From the NCBI GenBank assembly GCA_900491605.1, contig UESW01003834.1, positions 1-64,000 on the forward strand: 64,000 bases of DNA, written 5' to 3'. Below the pieces are notes generated by a model that was not told where the DNA came from, did no database searches, and saw only the letters and a list, made by a program, of their open reading frames with translations. The position numbers and the translations under genes are program-made. Position 1 is the first letter of the stretch, and each line of letters starts with the position of its first letter. Positions 1 through 10,559 of the stretch are shown one piece after another. This DNA is from Calamus simplicifolius (lineage: Eukaryota; Streptophyta; Magnoliopsida; Arecales; Arecaceae).

Positions 1-906
1 CTCATTGGTGTACCAAGAGGTTTAACAATTTTCATTTCAAACTTCTTAAAGATTTTTTTCGTGTATTTTGTTTTATTGATGAAATTTTTCTCTCTTTCTT
101 GTTTGATTTGTAGTCCAAAGAAGAAATTTAGTTCTCTTATCATGCTCATTTCAATTCTCCCTGCATCAACTTGAAAAATCTTGACAAAGAAGATTGTTAG
201 TAGCACCAAATACTATATTATCAACATAAATTTGTATCACTAATAAATCATTTTCTTTTCTTATCAAAAATAGGGTTTTATCGACATTTTCTCTAGAAAA
301 ATTATTTTCAATCAAAAATTTACTGAGTCTATCATACAAAGCTCTAAGTGCCTATTTTAATCCATAAAGTGCTTTGTGTAGTTTAAAAACATGATTTGGA
401 AATTCATGGTCTTCAAAACCAAATGGTTGTTCAACAAAAACTTGCTCATTAATAAAACCATTTAAAAATATGCTTTTCACATCCATCTAAAATAAATTAA
501 TATTCATACAACATGAAAATGCGAGTAATAACCTTATGGCTTCTAATCTAGCAACAGGTGCAGAGGTTTCATCAAAATCGATACCTTCTTCCTAATTATA
601 TTCCTTTGCAACTAGTCTAGCCTTATTTCTAGCAACTGTACCATCTTCATCTAATTTATTTCTAAATACCCATTTGGATCCTATAACTGGATAATCTTTG
701 GGTCTATCAACTAAGATCCATACTTTATTTCTAGTAAACTGATTCAATTCTTCTTGTATAGCTAACATCCAATAGTTATCCTTTTTAGCTTTCTGAATTG
801 TTTTGGGTTCTATATGAGATACAAATGCAAGATGATTATTGATATTTATTATGGATGATCTAGTTCTTACACCTTGAGATGGATCACCTATGATTAGGTC
901 CTTTGG
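1..906 (-). pseudogene. Element A reverse transcriptase domain (broken, partial)
   Basis: Minus-strand translation gives recognisable copia RT blocks: GSKWVFRNKLDEDG (about 650-690), ARLVAKEYN, APVARLEAIRLLLAF, LHKALYGL (about 350-375) and IQIYVDN (217-237). Several in-frame stops and frameshifts interrupt them. The catalytic box, normally YVDD in copia elements, reads YVDN at 217-228, so the second catalytic aspartate is lost even if the frame were intact. The end is set by the window edge. Family assignment is secure; function is not possible. Confidence 0.85.
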
Positions 907-924
907 ATGACCATAACCATATCT

Positions 925-2220
925 CTAGTCTCTAGATAGATATGTATCATTATGAGTAGTATCAACATCACTATCCTTAGGTGAGTCATCATCCTTAGCT
1001 TCAGGTTCATGATCCAAAGATACATCAACATTCAATTTTTTAAAATCTCTTCCAAGGATACTAGTATCTTCCTCATCATCTTTCTTTTTCGAACTTGATG
1101 CTAAAGACTCATCAAACACTACATTAATTGACTCTTCTACAATCAAATACTTCTTATTGAACACTCTATATACCTTGCTGAATATAGAATAATCTAAAAA
1201 AATACCTTCATCTGACTTAGCATCAAACTTTCCTAGGTTGTCATTTCCATTGTTATGAATAAAACATCTACAACCAAATATATGAAAATAACTAATGTTG
1301 GGTTTCCTATCAAGCCATAGTTTATAGGGAGTTTTCTTAAGAATTGGTCTGATCAAGGCTCTATTTAGGATGTAACATGCTGTGTTTATAGCTTTCCCAG
1401 AAATATTTAGGGAGTTGGCTTTCGCATAGCATGGTACGGGCCATATCATTTAGAGTCCTATTTTTTCTTTCTATCATCCCATTTTGTTGAGGTATCCTAG
1501 ATGTTAAAAAATTATGATGGATGCCATTTCAATACAAAAAATTTTAAATAAATAATTTTTAAATTTAGTCCCATGATCACTATTAAGAGACAATATAGTA
1601 GTGTTTTTCTCATTTATGACTTTCTTGAATAATTTCAGAAATACCAAGAAGGTCGTCTTTATGAGCCAAAAATAATATCCAAATGAATATAGAGTAATCA
1701 TTTACTATTACAAGACCATATTTCTTTCCTTCTAGACTTGTGGTTCTTGTAGGTCCAAAAAGGACCATGTGTAGTAGCTCGAGTAACCTAAAAATTGAAA
1801 CAAAATTGTTGGATTTGAAAGAATTCCTAGTTTGTTTTTCAAATTGACATGAATTACAAATTCTATTGTTTTCAAAATCTAATTTTGGAAGACCTTTAAC
1901 CAAATCCATTCTATGTAATTTTGAAATCAAGTGTGTGCTTGCATGACCTAATCTACGATGCTATAGCCATCCAATCTCATTTACCTTAGCATTATCATTA
2001 ATTAGGCAATGATTACTTGTAGATAATTTATCTAAGTCAATTAAGTATACATTGTCATTTTTATATCCATCAAAGATAATGCTATTGTCAATGGGATTCG
2101 ATATAGTGCAAATAGATGCTTCAAAAGATACTTTGAAACCTTTATTGCACAGTTGGCTAATACTAATCAAGTTATATTTTAATCTATCTACATATAAGAT
2201 ATTTTTAATAAAAGTAGATG
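925..2220 (-). pseudogene. Element A GAG-pre-integrase and integrase (broken)
   Basis: The minus strand reads the GAG-pre-integrase region (about 1890-2170; SNPIDNSIIFDGYKNDNVYL and an H-C zinc-binding stretch), then the integrase core in pieces at 1610-1930 and 1504-1701 (GLVIVNDYS with the first catalytic Asp; DHGTKFKN with the second), then the core end and C-terminal part at 925-1449 (YILNRALIRPILKKTPYKLW, HIFGCRCFIHNN). It spans at least three frames, so it cannot make one protein. The homologous segments in this window are 30200-31420 and 62480-63740. Confidence 0.88.
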
Positions 2221-2227
2221 GAGTGAT

Positions 2228-2425
2228 CTAAATTTTACTAATACCTATGATGTGACCTTGACCATTATCTTCAAAAGTCACAACTCCACCTCTTTTAGCT
2301 TCAAGGGTGATGAAATGATCCTTGTCACCCGTTATATGTCTTGAGTTGTCGCTATCAAGATACCATCTTCTTTTTGATCCTTTTGCTGTAAGACACGCCT
2401 GCAAAGTAATCACATCTTATGTTTA
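2228..2425 (-). pseudogene. Element A aspartic protease remnant
   Basis: A short minus-strand ORF contains RWYLDSDNSRHITGDKDHF, which aligns with the copia protease start WYLDSGCSRHMTGD preserved in element C near 63860-63890. The catalytic DSG triplet is changed to DSD. The downstream hydrophobic segment (VTFEDNGQGHIIGISKI) is recognisable. It lies between the CCHC knuckle and the GAG-pre-integrase region, as expected for copia pol. The lost glycine and the broken frame make it inactive. Confidence 0.8.
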
Positions 2426-4015
2426 GGTACCCAAGCCTTCTTGGATCCTTTATGGTTAGTAGCAGCTAATATAGTTCCTTTTGAAATCCAAATCATTTTA
2501 CCTTTATAACCAGCATGGAATATTTTATGATTGCAAATATAGGATTTATGCCCTTTCTTGCCACAATGAAAACAAAAAATATTATATTCAATCGATTTCT
2601 TTATGAAGAAATTATTGACTACTTTTTGTTTCTTATAAGGTTTGTAACCCAAACTAGCCTTATCAAAAATAGTTCTTTGATCATTTAAAAGCAAATTGAG
2701 TCTTTTCGAGCTATAGGTAAATTTATCAATAATTTTTTATATTTTTCAACTTTACTTTTCAAAATCTAATTTTCAGCAGAAATCTCATCTTTTTCTTTTT
2801 TCAAATCTTGCTTTTCAGATTTTATCTTTTCAAATTCAACAGCAAATACACCTTTCTTTTTGAAAAGATTTAGATTTTCATATTTTAAAACCTTATTCTT
2901 TGTTCTCAAAGCTTTAAAATCATTCATCAAATCATTGAAAGCATCATAAAGTTTATTAAATGTAAAATCATACATAAGGGTTTCAGAACTTACCTCTACT
3001 TCTTCATTTGCCATAAGACATATGTTGGCAACTTCTTTTTGTTCATCTTCGGATGAAAATTCATCACTATTGCTTCAAGTTGCAATGTTTGCTTTTTTTT
3101 TTTTATCCCTTCTTAAGTTGAGGACATTTGGATCTAAAATGTTTAGGCTTTTACATTCATAGCATATTAAGGGATCTTTCTCTTTTTCCTATCTTCTTCC
3201 ATCTTAATGCTAATTTTTCTTTTGTAAAATGGCCTCCTTCTTTGCATAAATTTCTTAAACCTCTTTGCAAGGAGAGTGGTATCCTCATCGTCTTCATCTT
3301 CTTCACTACTGCTTGTTTCCTTTTCAGCAGCCTTTAAAGCAATAGTCCTTTTCTTTTTCTCATCTTCTTCTTGATATTGCTTCATTGTTAGTTCATGGGT
3401 CATAAGTGATCTAAGGAGCTCCTCCAAAGGTAAGGTGTTAAGATCTTTGGCTTCTTGGATTGCTATCACTTTGGCTTTCCATACTCTTGGAAGGGACCTA
3501 AGAATTTTTTGAACAAGTTCAGAATTAGTATAGGTCTTTTCAATACTTTTTAATCCATTCACTATATCAGTAAATCTAATGTACATGCAAGTGATGGACT
3601 CATTTTGATCCATGTTAAAGAGTTCATATTTATGCAAAAGAATGTTAATCTTGGACTCTTTAACTTGGTTAGTACCCTCATGGGTAACTTCTAACCAATC
3701 CCATATCTTCTTGGCTGAGATGCAAGTAGATATTCTATTGAATTCATTTACATCCAAGGAGCAGTATAGGACATTCATGGCCTTGGCATTGAGCTGGACC
3801 ATTTTTTGATCATTTTTATTTCAATCACTTTCGAGCTTAGGAATAATGGATCCATTTACTATGTGTGTAGGAGTGCTAGGACCATTAATAATGACACTCC
3901 ATAAATCACAGTTTAAAGCTTGAATGAAAATCCTCATTCTGACTTTTCAATATGAATAATTTGTGCCATTAAACAAAGATGGATGATTTATGGATTATCC
4001 CTCAAAAAAAAAAGA
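2410..4015 (-). pseudogene. Element A gag (UBN2-type) with CCHC knuckle, broken
   Basis: From 4015 downward the minus strand encodes the copia gag N-terminus (FNGTNYSYWK, IFIQALNCDLW), then a UBN2-type capsid region at 3167-3802 (211 aa: MNVLYCSLDVNEFNRISTC, KIWDWLEVTHEG, RSLPRVWKAKV) and an acidic/basic tail. A degenerate first knuckle (CYEC) follows near 3150. The segment at 2766-3014 is charged and coiled-coil-like. An intact CX2CX4HX4C knuckle (CFHCGKKGHKSYIC) lies at 2533-2574. The long gag with two knuckles suits Sirevirus-like elements. Element B (6262-6748) carries a close relative of the same gag. Confidence 0.85.
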
Positions 4016-4079
4016 ATCGGCTTGAGCTATCATTTGGATCTTTAGCTATTGATTGTTAGATCAAGGAAGGATGAGCACA

Positions 4080-4093
4080 AGCTCTTATACCAA
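4080..4093 (-). promoter_or_regulatory. Primer binding site of element A
   Basis: Directly next to the LTR, the minus strand reads TTGGTATAAGAGC. It matches the copia primer site TGGTATCAGAGC (complementary to the 3' end of initiator tRNA-Met) with one mismatch. Confidence 0.75.
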
Positions 4094-4911
4094 TTGTTGG
4101 CTTAGATACAACCCAAGGGGGAGGGGTGAATTGGGTTCTTAAAAAATTTGATGCTTAAAATAATTTCATAAATGATAGTACACAAGGGAATATGCAATGA
4201 GTGCGATGCTAAGAATGCAAAACAGAATATGAAGATAGAGTAGAGAGAAACGAGACAAGCACGACAAACACAAAGATTTATAGTGGTTCGGTGTTAGCTC
4301 TACCTACATCCACTCCCATACAACTCTTGGGCCCATACTATAATCACACTGATTACAGCCGAGTTGTTTTACAAGCTCACAACTCAAACTTGTTGTTTTA
4401 CAATTGGATCACAACGGATCAGCCGATTTTCATAGGCTTACCAGCACACAACTTATCACAAGCTAACCTTAACTTACACAAGGCCAAACTGCCTCACCTG
4501 ATTCAATCTCCTAATTGAATCAGTAAACAAATATAGCAATAATAAGGTTACAACAGATATTTAGCTCCTCAAATGAGCAAATGAGCAATATAAATGAGAT
4601 AAAAAATAGAAAAGCCTGATTTAGAGGATTTCTGAAGTTAGGCTTTTCTTCTTTTCTTTTTTTTCTCTTCTCTTCTTGGATGATCTTCCTTATAATAGGA
4701 TTGACGCTTTGGAAGATTCATTGATGTAGAGAGTGTTAAAGAACTGGGGATCTTTTCTTTTCCCTTTTGATTTTGTAGAAATCCTTCAAAGTTGGTTTTT
4801 GAATGCTTTGAATTTTTCTAAACTCTTTTTTAAACACTTGGGATTTCAAATCTGAACTTTTTCTCTTTTGATATTTCTCTTTTCTCCTATTTTTCAAACG
4901 GTCGAAACCTC

Positions 4912-4923
4912 CCCTTTTATAAT
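4912..4923 (-). promoter_or_regulatory. TATA box in element A LTR
   Basis: The minus strand reads ATTATAAAAGGGG about 690 bases into the LTR from its 5' end. Equivalent TATA boxes lie at 21572, 36233 and about 57072 in the related LTRs. This would be the U3/R boundary. Confidence 0.6.
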
Positions 4924-5084
4924 TTCCTCTTAATCCTTCTTTGGATAAAAATTAGCCATTAAATGTACTTGTGGAGGTGTTGGATACAAAAAAGGAAAGA
5001 GCCATTGAGGTTTATTTGAAAAAAGATAACCGTTGGAGTCATCTCTGATACTTCTGAATTCAATCTCTGACAGATTAGAGTAGG

Positions 5085-5455
5085 CTCTAATATTTTTAGG
5101 TGTCGGCTCTAAGTCGGGATGCTTGAAATAATAATTTTCGTCCATAGTGGAGTCAGCTCTAACTTTTTCGTGGGATCGACACATCGTGCTGGGGTCGACT
5201 CTAACAATTGCTGGAGTCAACTCTGATTGTGCCCTAAAAAACATAGTCTCTATTTTGGCATTAGAGTCAGCTCTAATACCTGCAAGAGTTAGCTCTAATT
5301 TGACACATAAATGAGATTCACTATCTTTCGATTAGAGTTGGCTTTAATTACTGCAGGAGTTGGCTCTAATCCGTGCCAAAAGTATCAAACTATTTTAATA
5401 CTCTCTGGAGTTGGCTCTAATGCTTCTAGAGTCAGCTCTAATGTCTGAACTTTGA
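5085..5455. repeat. Palindromic GAGTYRGCTCTAAT words in element A LTR
   Basis: About eleven copies of a word close to GAGTCAGCTCTAAT or GAGTTGGCTCTAAT occur here, singly or as pairs about 20 bases apart (for example 5191-5226, 5260-5300, 5405-5445). The GAGTnnnCTC core is an imperfect palindrome. The cluster lies in U3, upstream of the TATA box. The related LTRs have other words in the same place. Confidence 0.8.
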
Positions 5456-5611
5456 CACATGACATTAGAAATAGATTCAAACTCCATTTTTCTTTGATTT
5501 TAATAATTAAACATTTTAAATTTCTAAAATACTCAATCAAAATCATTAGTAACATAAGAGATATACTCATATAGTTTTTGTTATTTATCAAAATCAATAA
5601 TTGGGTCAATA

Positions 5612-6202
5612 GAGTGTTGTATTGATTATTTTAAGCCATCGAAGTTCATTTATTACTAATTCTTGAAGTGGTGTTAAAGCTCCAACAACCCTCTTTGAAG
5701 AGCATTCAAAGCATCCACGAAAGCTTCATTATTGCGTGCTATTAAAGAAAGAAGCTATCTCGTGTTGAGCTTTTCAAGTTGCTAAGTATATTGTATTGTT
5801 CATTGCTTATTTATTAGGAGCATCTTATATTAAAACATTATATTTCTTGTTCTTTGATCAATTTCACAGTTGTAAAATATGATTGGATAGAGGTCTACCC
5901 GGTAGTGTATTTGTATGGCTCGCTTGTGCCCAGAAACAAGCTTGCTAGCTAGGTAGGCTAGTGGTGTTTAGTGGATTCCCAGGAGGTTCTTGGGGTATGG
6001 ATGTAGGTGTCAAGTTTGGCACCAAACCACATTATATCTTATTGTTTGTGTGTTATATTATTTGTGATTGCTTGCATACTAACCTCACATCACTCCATGT
6101 TATTCATTTGTGAAAGAAAATATAAGTGCACATACTTGATAGCTAATTAAAATTTAAAAAACCTAATTCACCCATCCTCTTGGTTACTATATCGGGGCAA
6201 CA
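5612..6202 (+). repeat. Truncated LTR of element B (3' end)
   Basis: It ends ...CTCTTGGTTACTATATCGGGGCAACA at 6202, followed by the primer site. The terminal block ACCTAATTCACCCATCCTCTTGG matches the ends of the other copia LTRs here. A pre-terminal stretch, GTAGGTGTCAAGTTTGGCACC (about 6003-6024), parallels the GTAGGTGTTGGATACACCG stretch of the 20849 LTR. The 5' part is missing, probably displaced by insertion of element A. Confidence 0.72.
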
Positions 6203-6204
6203 AG

Positions 6205-6216
6205 TGGTATTAGAGC
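6205..6216 (+). promoter_or_regulatory. Primer binding site of element B
   Basis: TGGTATTAGAGC lies two bases after the LTR end. It is one mismatch from the initiator tRNA-Met type copia site. Confidence 0.78.
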
Positions 6217-6261
6217 AGGTGCTCTTGTTGTTAAGCCCTAAAAAGCTTAGAGCAAAAGATT

Positions 6262-6748
6262 ATGGCAACCTTATTAAATGAGGGACAATTCACTAATAGG
6301 CCACCTCTATTTAATGGTACAAATTATGGTTATTGGAAAGCTAGGATGAAAATCTTCATCCAAGCACTTGCTTATGATCTATGGAGTACCATAGTAAATG
6401 GTCCCCACACACCTACAACTAGATTAAATGGCATAAAAATTTCCAAGCTAGAAACGAATGGGATGAACATGATAAAAAGTTGGCTCAGCTAAACACTAAG
6501 GCCATGAATGTTTTGTATTGTTCATTAGATGCTAATGAATCTAATCGCATATCTACTTGTTTATCTGCTAAGGAAATATGGGATAGATTAGAGGTTACCC
6601 ATAAGGGTATCAATCAAGTGAAGGAGTCTAAACTAAATATGCTTGTTCATAGATATGAATTATTTAAGATGGACTAGTGAATCAATTTCTGATATGTTTA
6701 CTAGATTTACTGATATCATTAATGGGATTAAAAGCATTGGTAAATAAT
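6262..6748 (+). pseudogene. Element B gag N-terminus (frameshifted, truncated)
   Basis: It starts MATLLNEGQFTNRPPLFNGT at 6262, the typical start of Sirevirus-like gag, and keeps the YWKARMKIFIQ block. After a frameshift near 6475 it continues in the frame of 6480-6677 (MNVLYCSLDANESNRISTCL, EIWDRLEVTHKG). This part matches residues of element A gag at 3600-3800 closely, so A and B are relatives. An in-frame stop follows a KMD block at 6677, and the coding sequence ends at the Tat-like LTR insertion at 6749. Confidence 0.85.
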
Positions 6749-7603
6749 GTGGCTTAACAAGCCTTGTGCGGGGTAACGGAGAAAGTAACTGACGGAACCC
6801 TCAGCTTCGGCCTCCGAGGCCCCCTTAGCCTTCGAGGCCCCTCAGACCTCCGAGATCCCCTCGGCCTCGGACATGGAGTCCCCTCGGCCTCGAACCTGGA
6901 GTCCCCTCGGCCTCGGACCAAGCGTCCCCTCGGCCTCGGACTCATGTCCCCTTGGCCACGGACCTCGTGTCCCCTCGGCTTCAGCCCCGAACCCCCTCGG
7001 TCTCGAACCCCAGTCCTCTCAGCCTCAGACTCATGTCCCCTTGGCCACGGACCTGTGTCCCCTCGGCTTCAGCCCTAAAGTCCCTTCATCCTCGAGCTGC
7101 CTGACATGACCATGTGGCCCACCAACCGCCTACAGCTACTATGTAGCCCACTAACCATCTGCAACTGCGCATGGTCACTGCCCATAATAGTGCACACCTG
7201 ACATGACTAGGCCTACCTGCCACCTGTGGTATCGCGTCTGGCAGGGCTGACGGGGCGAGACACCTCTAATATGCCCAGTGTCAGTTGCGACCTGTCATTG
7301 TCAATCTGGCAGCCCATCTGCTATCAGACAGTGGCACCTTGATATCAGCCACCTTCTGGAAGCGGGAAAAGGGACCCTTGAACAGGCATAAAAACCCACA
7401 CTCACAATGAGGGAGGGATCTGAACTCAAGTTCTCTAGCTATTTCCTATTAGCTCTTTTTCTTCACTATTCCTGAGTCGCTTACTTGAGCATCGGAGGGT
7501 CCCCACTGGTGCAACCGGTCTCTAAAGACTTCTTTGTAGGAGATTCTTCAAGGAAGAGGATCTTCGTTTCCCAGCGTTGGAGGAACGTGACTTGGCGGCA
7601 ACA
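6749..7603 (+). repeat. 5' LTR of the Tat-like gypsy element
   Basis: It begins TGTGGCTTAACAAGCC and ends ...TTGGCGGCAACA, followed by GATTAGCGCACCAGG as the probable primer site (tRNA not identified). The same sequence plan, with the same start and the same GGCGGCAACA end, occurs at 23901-24643 and 38576-39319. About 855 bases. Confidence 0.65.
6800..7085. repeat. CCTCGGCCTCGGAC repeats in the Tat-like LTR
   Basis: An irregular run of CCCCTCGGCCTCGGAC-type words, roughly every 15-35 bases, explains the proline/arginine-rich open frames seen on both strands. Similar runs lie in the related LTRs at about 23950-24130 and 38625-38805. Confidence 0.75.
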
Positions 7604-8169
7604 GATTAGCGCACCAGGTAGGGGGGTTGACAGAGAAGAAAGCTTGAACCAGTTAACTACAGATTCTCCTTGCTTGAGTATTCATGAAGATGGTGGTGAC
7701 ACGCGCACAGGAGGTTTTCACTAGCCATGCTGGGGGTATCGCCAGGAGGTTGACTCGCCGAAGACTGGTTCCCTTGCTCCCCAGACCGGCATCCCCATAC
7801 AGCCATTGCCACCACCGCCGCAGTGGCCAGATGATCAGATTGCCGCTCTCACCATGCAGGTCCAGTCACTGTTGGCGGTGGTCAAGGTTCTGCAGTAGCA
7901 ATCGATCGCTACGCAGTGGCAGCCAGAGCCCCCCTCATCGGTCCTAGGGGTGGTCCAACCTAGCCAGCATTCTTCTCGAGGGAGATCTCCCCTCTGGGAG
8001 GTCCATCACCACCGTGCTTCGCCCCAACATCATATTCGGAAGGCCTCTAAGAGGTCTCAGTCCCCTTTTGCCACGCTAGCGCTTCCCCTAACCAGCAGCG
8101 TGGGAGGAGGCGGAGCGCATCCATCTGTATCGTCGCCACCCCTCTCCATCCTCTAAGTCTTCAAGGGAG
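7604..8169 (+). other. Leader and 5' gag region of the Tat-like element, no clear frame
   Basis: GC-rich sequence between the LTR and the recognisable gag. Short open pieces are rich in proline, serine and arginine (for example 7684-7947), as in the low-complexity N-terminus of Tat gag, but they lie in different frames and I cannot define a start. Confidence 0.45.
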
Positions 8170-9345
8170 GGGTCTTTTGATGGCCGGATAGCTTGCCGGG
8201 TCAAGCATCGGCTGGATGAATACAACCAGTGGCTGGAGGAGCTCAGTCACAGGATCACCAACCCATCGGAGGCAGATTACGATAGCCATCCACACTGTCC
8301 CGCCACATAATGGAGGAGCCAATTTCAACCCGATTCTGCCTCCCTCAACTGGACCCGTACGATGGGACCACCAATCCCCTGGACCATATGGAAAGCTACA
8401 AGGTCCTCATGTAGGTCTAGGGGGCGACTGACTCCATGCTTTGCATTGCCTTCACCGCCACCCTAAGGAAGGCTGCCCGAGCTTGGTACTCCCGCTTGCC
8501 GCCGTGGAGTATCAACTCCTTTCGACAGCTGGAGAGGGCCTTCTTGGCTCACTTCGATGCCTGCCGCAAGATCCCCCAATTGGCGGACAGTCTGTTCTCT
8601 GTCCAACAGAAAATCAGTGAGTCTTTGCGGGACTTCATCGCCCGATTCAAAGAAGCTGCCCTCGAGGTGTACAACCTCAAGGACTCTGTGGCCACTTTGG
8701 CCTTGAAGCGGGAGCTCCACCCCTCCCATTTTTCCTACTTCCTCGGCAAGAAGCTGCCTAGCTCCTATGCCGAACTACAGAGCCGGGCACAGAAGTACAT
8801 TCGTGCCGATGAGGCCGACTCCTCCCGGCGTGAGCGGATGGAAGTTTTGCCAAGAAGCAAGCCCGTCCCGAGCTTGCTGAGGCTCGGCCCAGGAGGCCCA
8901 AGCCTCCCCGCTGACCAGACAACCATCCACGAGTGCTCGCTCCTAGGGAGGGTCCGTTCACTCCGTTCACTCCCCTGCTCGCCCCGATATTTTATATCCC
9001 GATGGAGATCGAGGGTGAGCCATATTTCCAGCGCCCTCCTCCATTGAACCCCAAGATTCCCAGCAATAAAAATATGTACTGCCGCTTACACCTGGACCAT
9101 GGCCACAACACTGAAGACTATTGGCAATTGAAGAAGGCAATTGAAGATATTATCCAGCATGTCCACCTGGAGAAGTTTGTTCAGAGAGGTAACCCAAGTG
9201 CACCCGACCCATCAGCACCTCTGCCTCCTAAGGTCAGCATCGACAACGCCTCAACCGAGCAGATAGTGGCCATGATCTCTTGGGGGGCAAGCGCGCCTCC
9301 AAGAGGCCACGGGGGGATGAGGGGCTTGATTCTATAATTCTCTTT
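8170..9345 (+). pseudogene. Tat-like gypsy gag, frameshifted
   Basis: Recognisable gag blocks lie in several frames: RLDEYNQWLEELSHRITNPS (about 8205-8265), LDPYDGTTNPLDHMESYK (about 8350-8405), then the longest piece at 8436-9047 (203 aa) with MLCIAFTATLRKAARAWYS, SFRQLERAFLAHF and ESLRDFIARFKEAALEV, the standard capsid domain of Ty3/gypsy. A final piece (8933-9337) has YCRLHLDHGHNTEDYWQLK, the conserved block after gag in Tat-type polyproteins. At least two frameshifts prevent one product. It is clearly less decayed than the neighbouring AT-rich copia elements. Confidence 0.87.
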
Positions 9346-9364
9346 TCTAAGAGGACCTAGAGGG

Positions 9365-9715
9365 GGTAGTTAACAAGAATGATGACAGCGTCATCATGTC
9401 TATGATGATAGCAAAGTACCCTATAAAAAGAATTTTAGTTGACAGTGGGAGCTCAGTGGATGTTTTGAGTTACGATGCATTTGTTCGGATGAACCTGTCT
9501 CCTTGATCCCTGTCACGGTCGAAACCCCACCGTGTCAGAGCACGGTTTTCATGAACTTCTTGGTTATCCGAGTTCCCCTGGCCTACAATGCCATCCTCAA
9601 GAGACCCGATCTGAACCTTCTAGATGCAATCATCTCCATCAAAAGACTGCTCGTGAGGTTTCCCACCAGCAAAGAAGTCGGAAAGATGTGGGGGGAGCAG
9701 AACCCACTTCCACTT
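9365..9715 (+). pseudogene. Tat-like gypsy aspartic protease, frameshifted
   Basis: Around 9430 the plus strand encodes RILVDSGSSVDVLSYDAF, with an intact catalytic DSG. After a frameshift near 9500 the second half is at 9503-9715 (FLVIRVPLAYNAILKRPDLN), where AILGRP is expected and K replaces G. It follows gag directly, as in gypsy polyproteins. Beyond 9715 the sequence passes straight into the tandem array, so pol is missing. Confidence 0.83.
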
Positions 9716-9719
9716 TGCT

Positions 9720-10300
9720 ACCATATGGCCGAGGCCGAGGCTGAAGAGGCCGAGCACTGTTCATGGCCAAAGCCGAGGCTGAAGAGGCTGAGCACTATTC
9801 ATAGCTAAGGCCAAGGCTAAGGAGGCCAAGCACTGTTCATGGCAGAGCACTATTCATGGCCGAGGCCAAGCACTGTTCATGGTCGAGGCCGAGGCTGAGG
9901 GGGCCTAGCACTGTCCATGGTCGAGGCCGAGGCTGAGGGGGCCAAGCACTGTTCATGGTCGAGCACTGAGGCTGAGGGGGCCGAGCACTATTCATGGACG
10001 AGGCCGAGGCTAAGGGGGCCGAGCACTGTTCATGACCAATGCCAAGGGGGCCGAGTCCGAGGCCAAGGAAGCCGAGGGGGCCATGGCCGAGGCCAAGGGC
10101 CAAGGCCGAGGGAGCCAAGGGGAAGAGGCTGATCACTGTTCATGTCTCAAGGGGTGTCTTGCTGAGGCCGAGGGGTGTCTTTCCGAGGCCAAGGGGCTAT
10201 CTTGCTGAGGCCGAGAGGGTGTCTTCTCGAGGCCGAGGGGTTATCTTGCTGAGGTCGAGGGGGTGTCTTCCCGAGGCCGAGGGGGAGTCTTTTCAGGAAT
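9720..10300. repeat. GC-rich tandem array (GCCGAGCACTGTTCATGG units)
   Basis: There are two sub-arrays. At 9725-10045 units of about 38 bases share GGCCGAGCACTGTTCATGG and GAGGCTGAGGGGG. At 10140-10300 units contain TGCTGAGGCCGAGG and GGTGTCTTCC. The unit length is not a multiple of three, so the open frames across it (9837-10136 minus, 10039-10302 plus and others) are repeat artefacts. The same two-part array lies at 13529-14275 and 28045-28790. Confidence 0.85.
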
Positions 10301-10367
10301 GACTCTAGAAATGACTGGTCCAACCCTGGTGAGATTACCATTGCCCATGGGCTTATTGGCCCCATTA

Positions 10368-10559
10368 GATGCCCCCGACACTCCTGAGTTTGTGCAACTA
10401 CATGCCTTGTAATATCTTTCTTTTGCACTTGTCTCTGCATGCCAACTTTGGATAGTTTTCATCTTCCTTATGTGGACTTGTGACCAAATCTGCATGCTCT
10501 CTTGTGCTTTTGTCTGCTCAAAGACTTTAAGTAATGTTGGAGGTAAGTTGATCACCGTT
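10368..10559. other. Unassigned stretch
   Basis: Moderately AT-rich and without a coding signal I recognise. It lies between the array edge (CCCCATTA, 10367) and the recognisable copia LTR end, and may be the upstream part of that LTR. Confidence 0.4.

Larger units (their letters stand above)
1..5611 (-). mobile_element. Element A: Sirevirus-like Ty1/copia, 5' portion
   Basis: Read on the minus strand, the order is LTR (4095-5611), tRNA primer site, gag, CCHC knuckle, protease, integrase and reverse transcriptase, which is Ty1/copia order. The element runs off the window at base 1, so RNase H, any ORF3 and the 3' LTR are not visible. Every domain is broken by stops or frameshifts, so it is dead. 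Its pol is organised like that of element C (56339-64000), and its LTR follows the same plan as the LTRs at 20849 and 35505. The Sirevirus assignment is an inference from the long LTR (about 1.5 kb), the long gag and the palindromic words in the LTR. Confidence 0.85.
4095..5611 (-). repeat. 5' LTR of element A
   Basis: The inner end on the plus strand (TGTTGGCTTAGATACAACCC) is the counterpart of the LTR end at 22407 (GGTTGCCATCTGGGCCAACA). The outer end (AATAATTGGGTCAA at about 5596-5609) is the reverse complement of the LTR start TTGACCCAATTATTGATTTT at 20850. Length is about 1.5 kb, like the 1,559 and 1,577 base LTRs of the related copies. It contains a TATA box and a cluster of short palindromic repeats. 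The outer terminal bases have decayed, so the end at 5611 is good to a few bases. Confidence 0.82.
5612..6748 (+). mobile_element. Element B: Ty1/copia LTR end plus gag, truncated
   Basis: Plus-strand remnant comprising the last ~590 bases of an LTR, the primer site and the first part of gag. Its LTR is cut exactly where element A's LTR begins, and its gag is cut at 6748 by the Tat-like LTR. This is a nested series: B is oldest, with A and the gypsy element inserted later (inference). Confidence 0.75.
6749..10367 (+). mobile_element. Tat-like Ty3/gypsy fragment (LTR, gag, protease, array)
   Basis: A GC-rich segment with an LTR (6749-7603), a leader, a gag (about 8170-9345), a protease (9365-9715) and then, directly, a tandem array (9720-10300) ending in ...GGCTTATTGGCCCCATTA. 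RT, RNase H and integrase are absent, so a large internal deletion is inferred. The gag and protease are of the type found in plant Tat-lineage elements. Whether the array belongs to this element's 3' LTR or to another repeat is not resolved, but the same array edge recurs at 14280-14328 and 28800-28852. Confidence 0.75.

Noticed and set aside
6754..7109. Proline/arginine-rich ORFs on both strands
   Set aside because: Produced by CCTCGGCCTCGGAC words inside a Tat-like LTR.
9837..10302. Gly/Pro/Arg-rich ORFs on both strands
   Set aside because: Open frames created by the 38-base GC-rich array; the unit is not a multiple of three and the codon content is that of the repeat.
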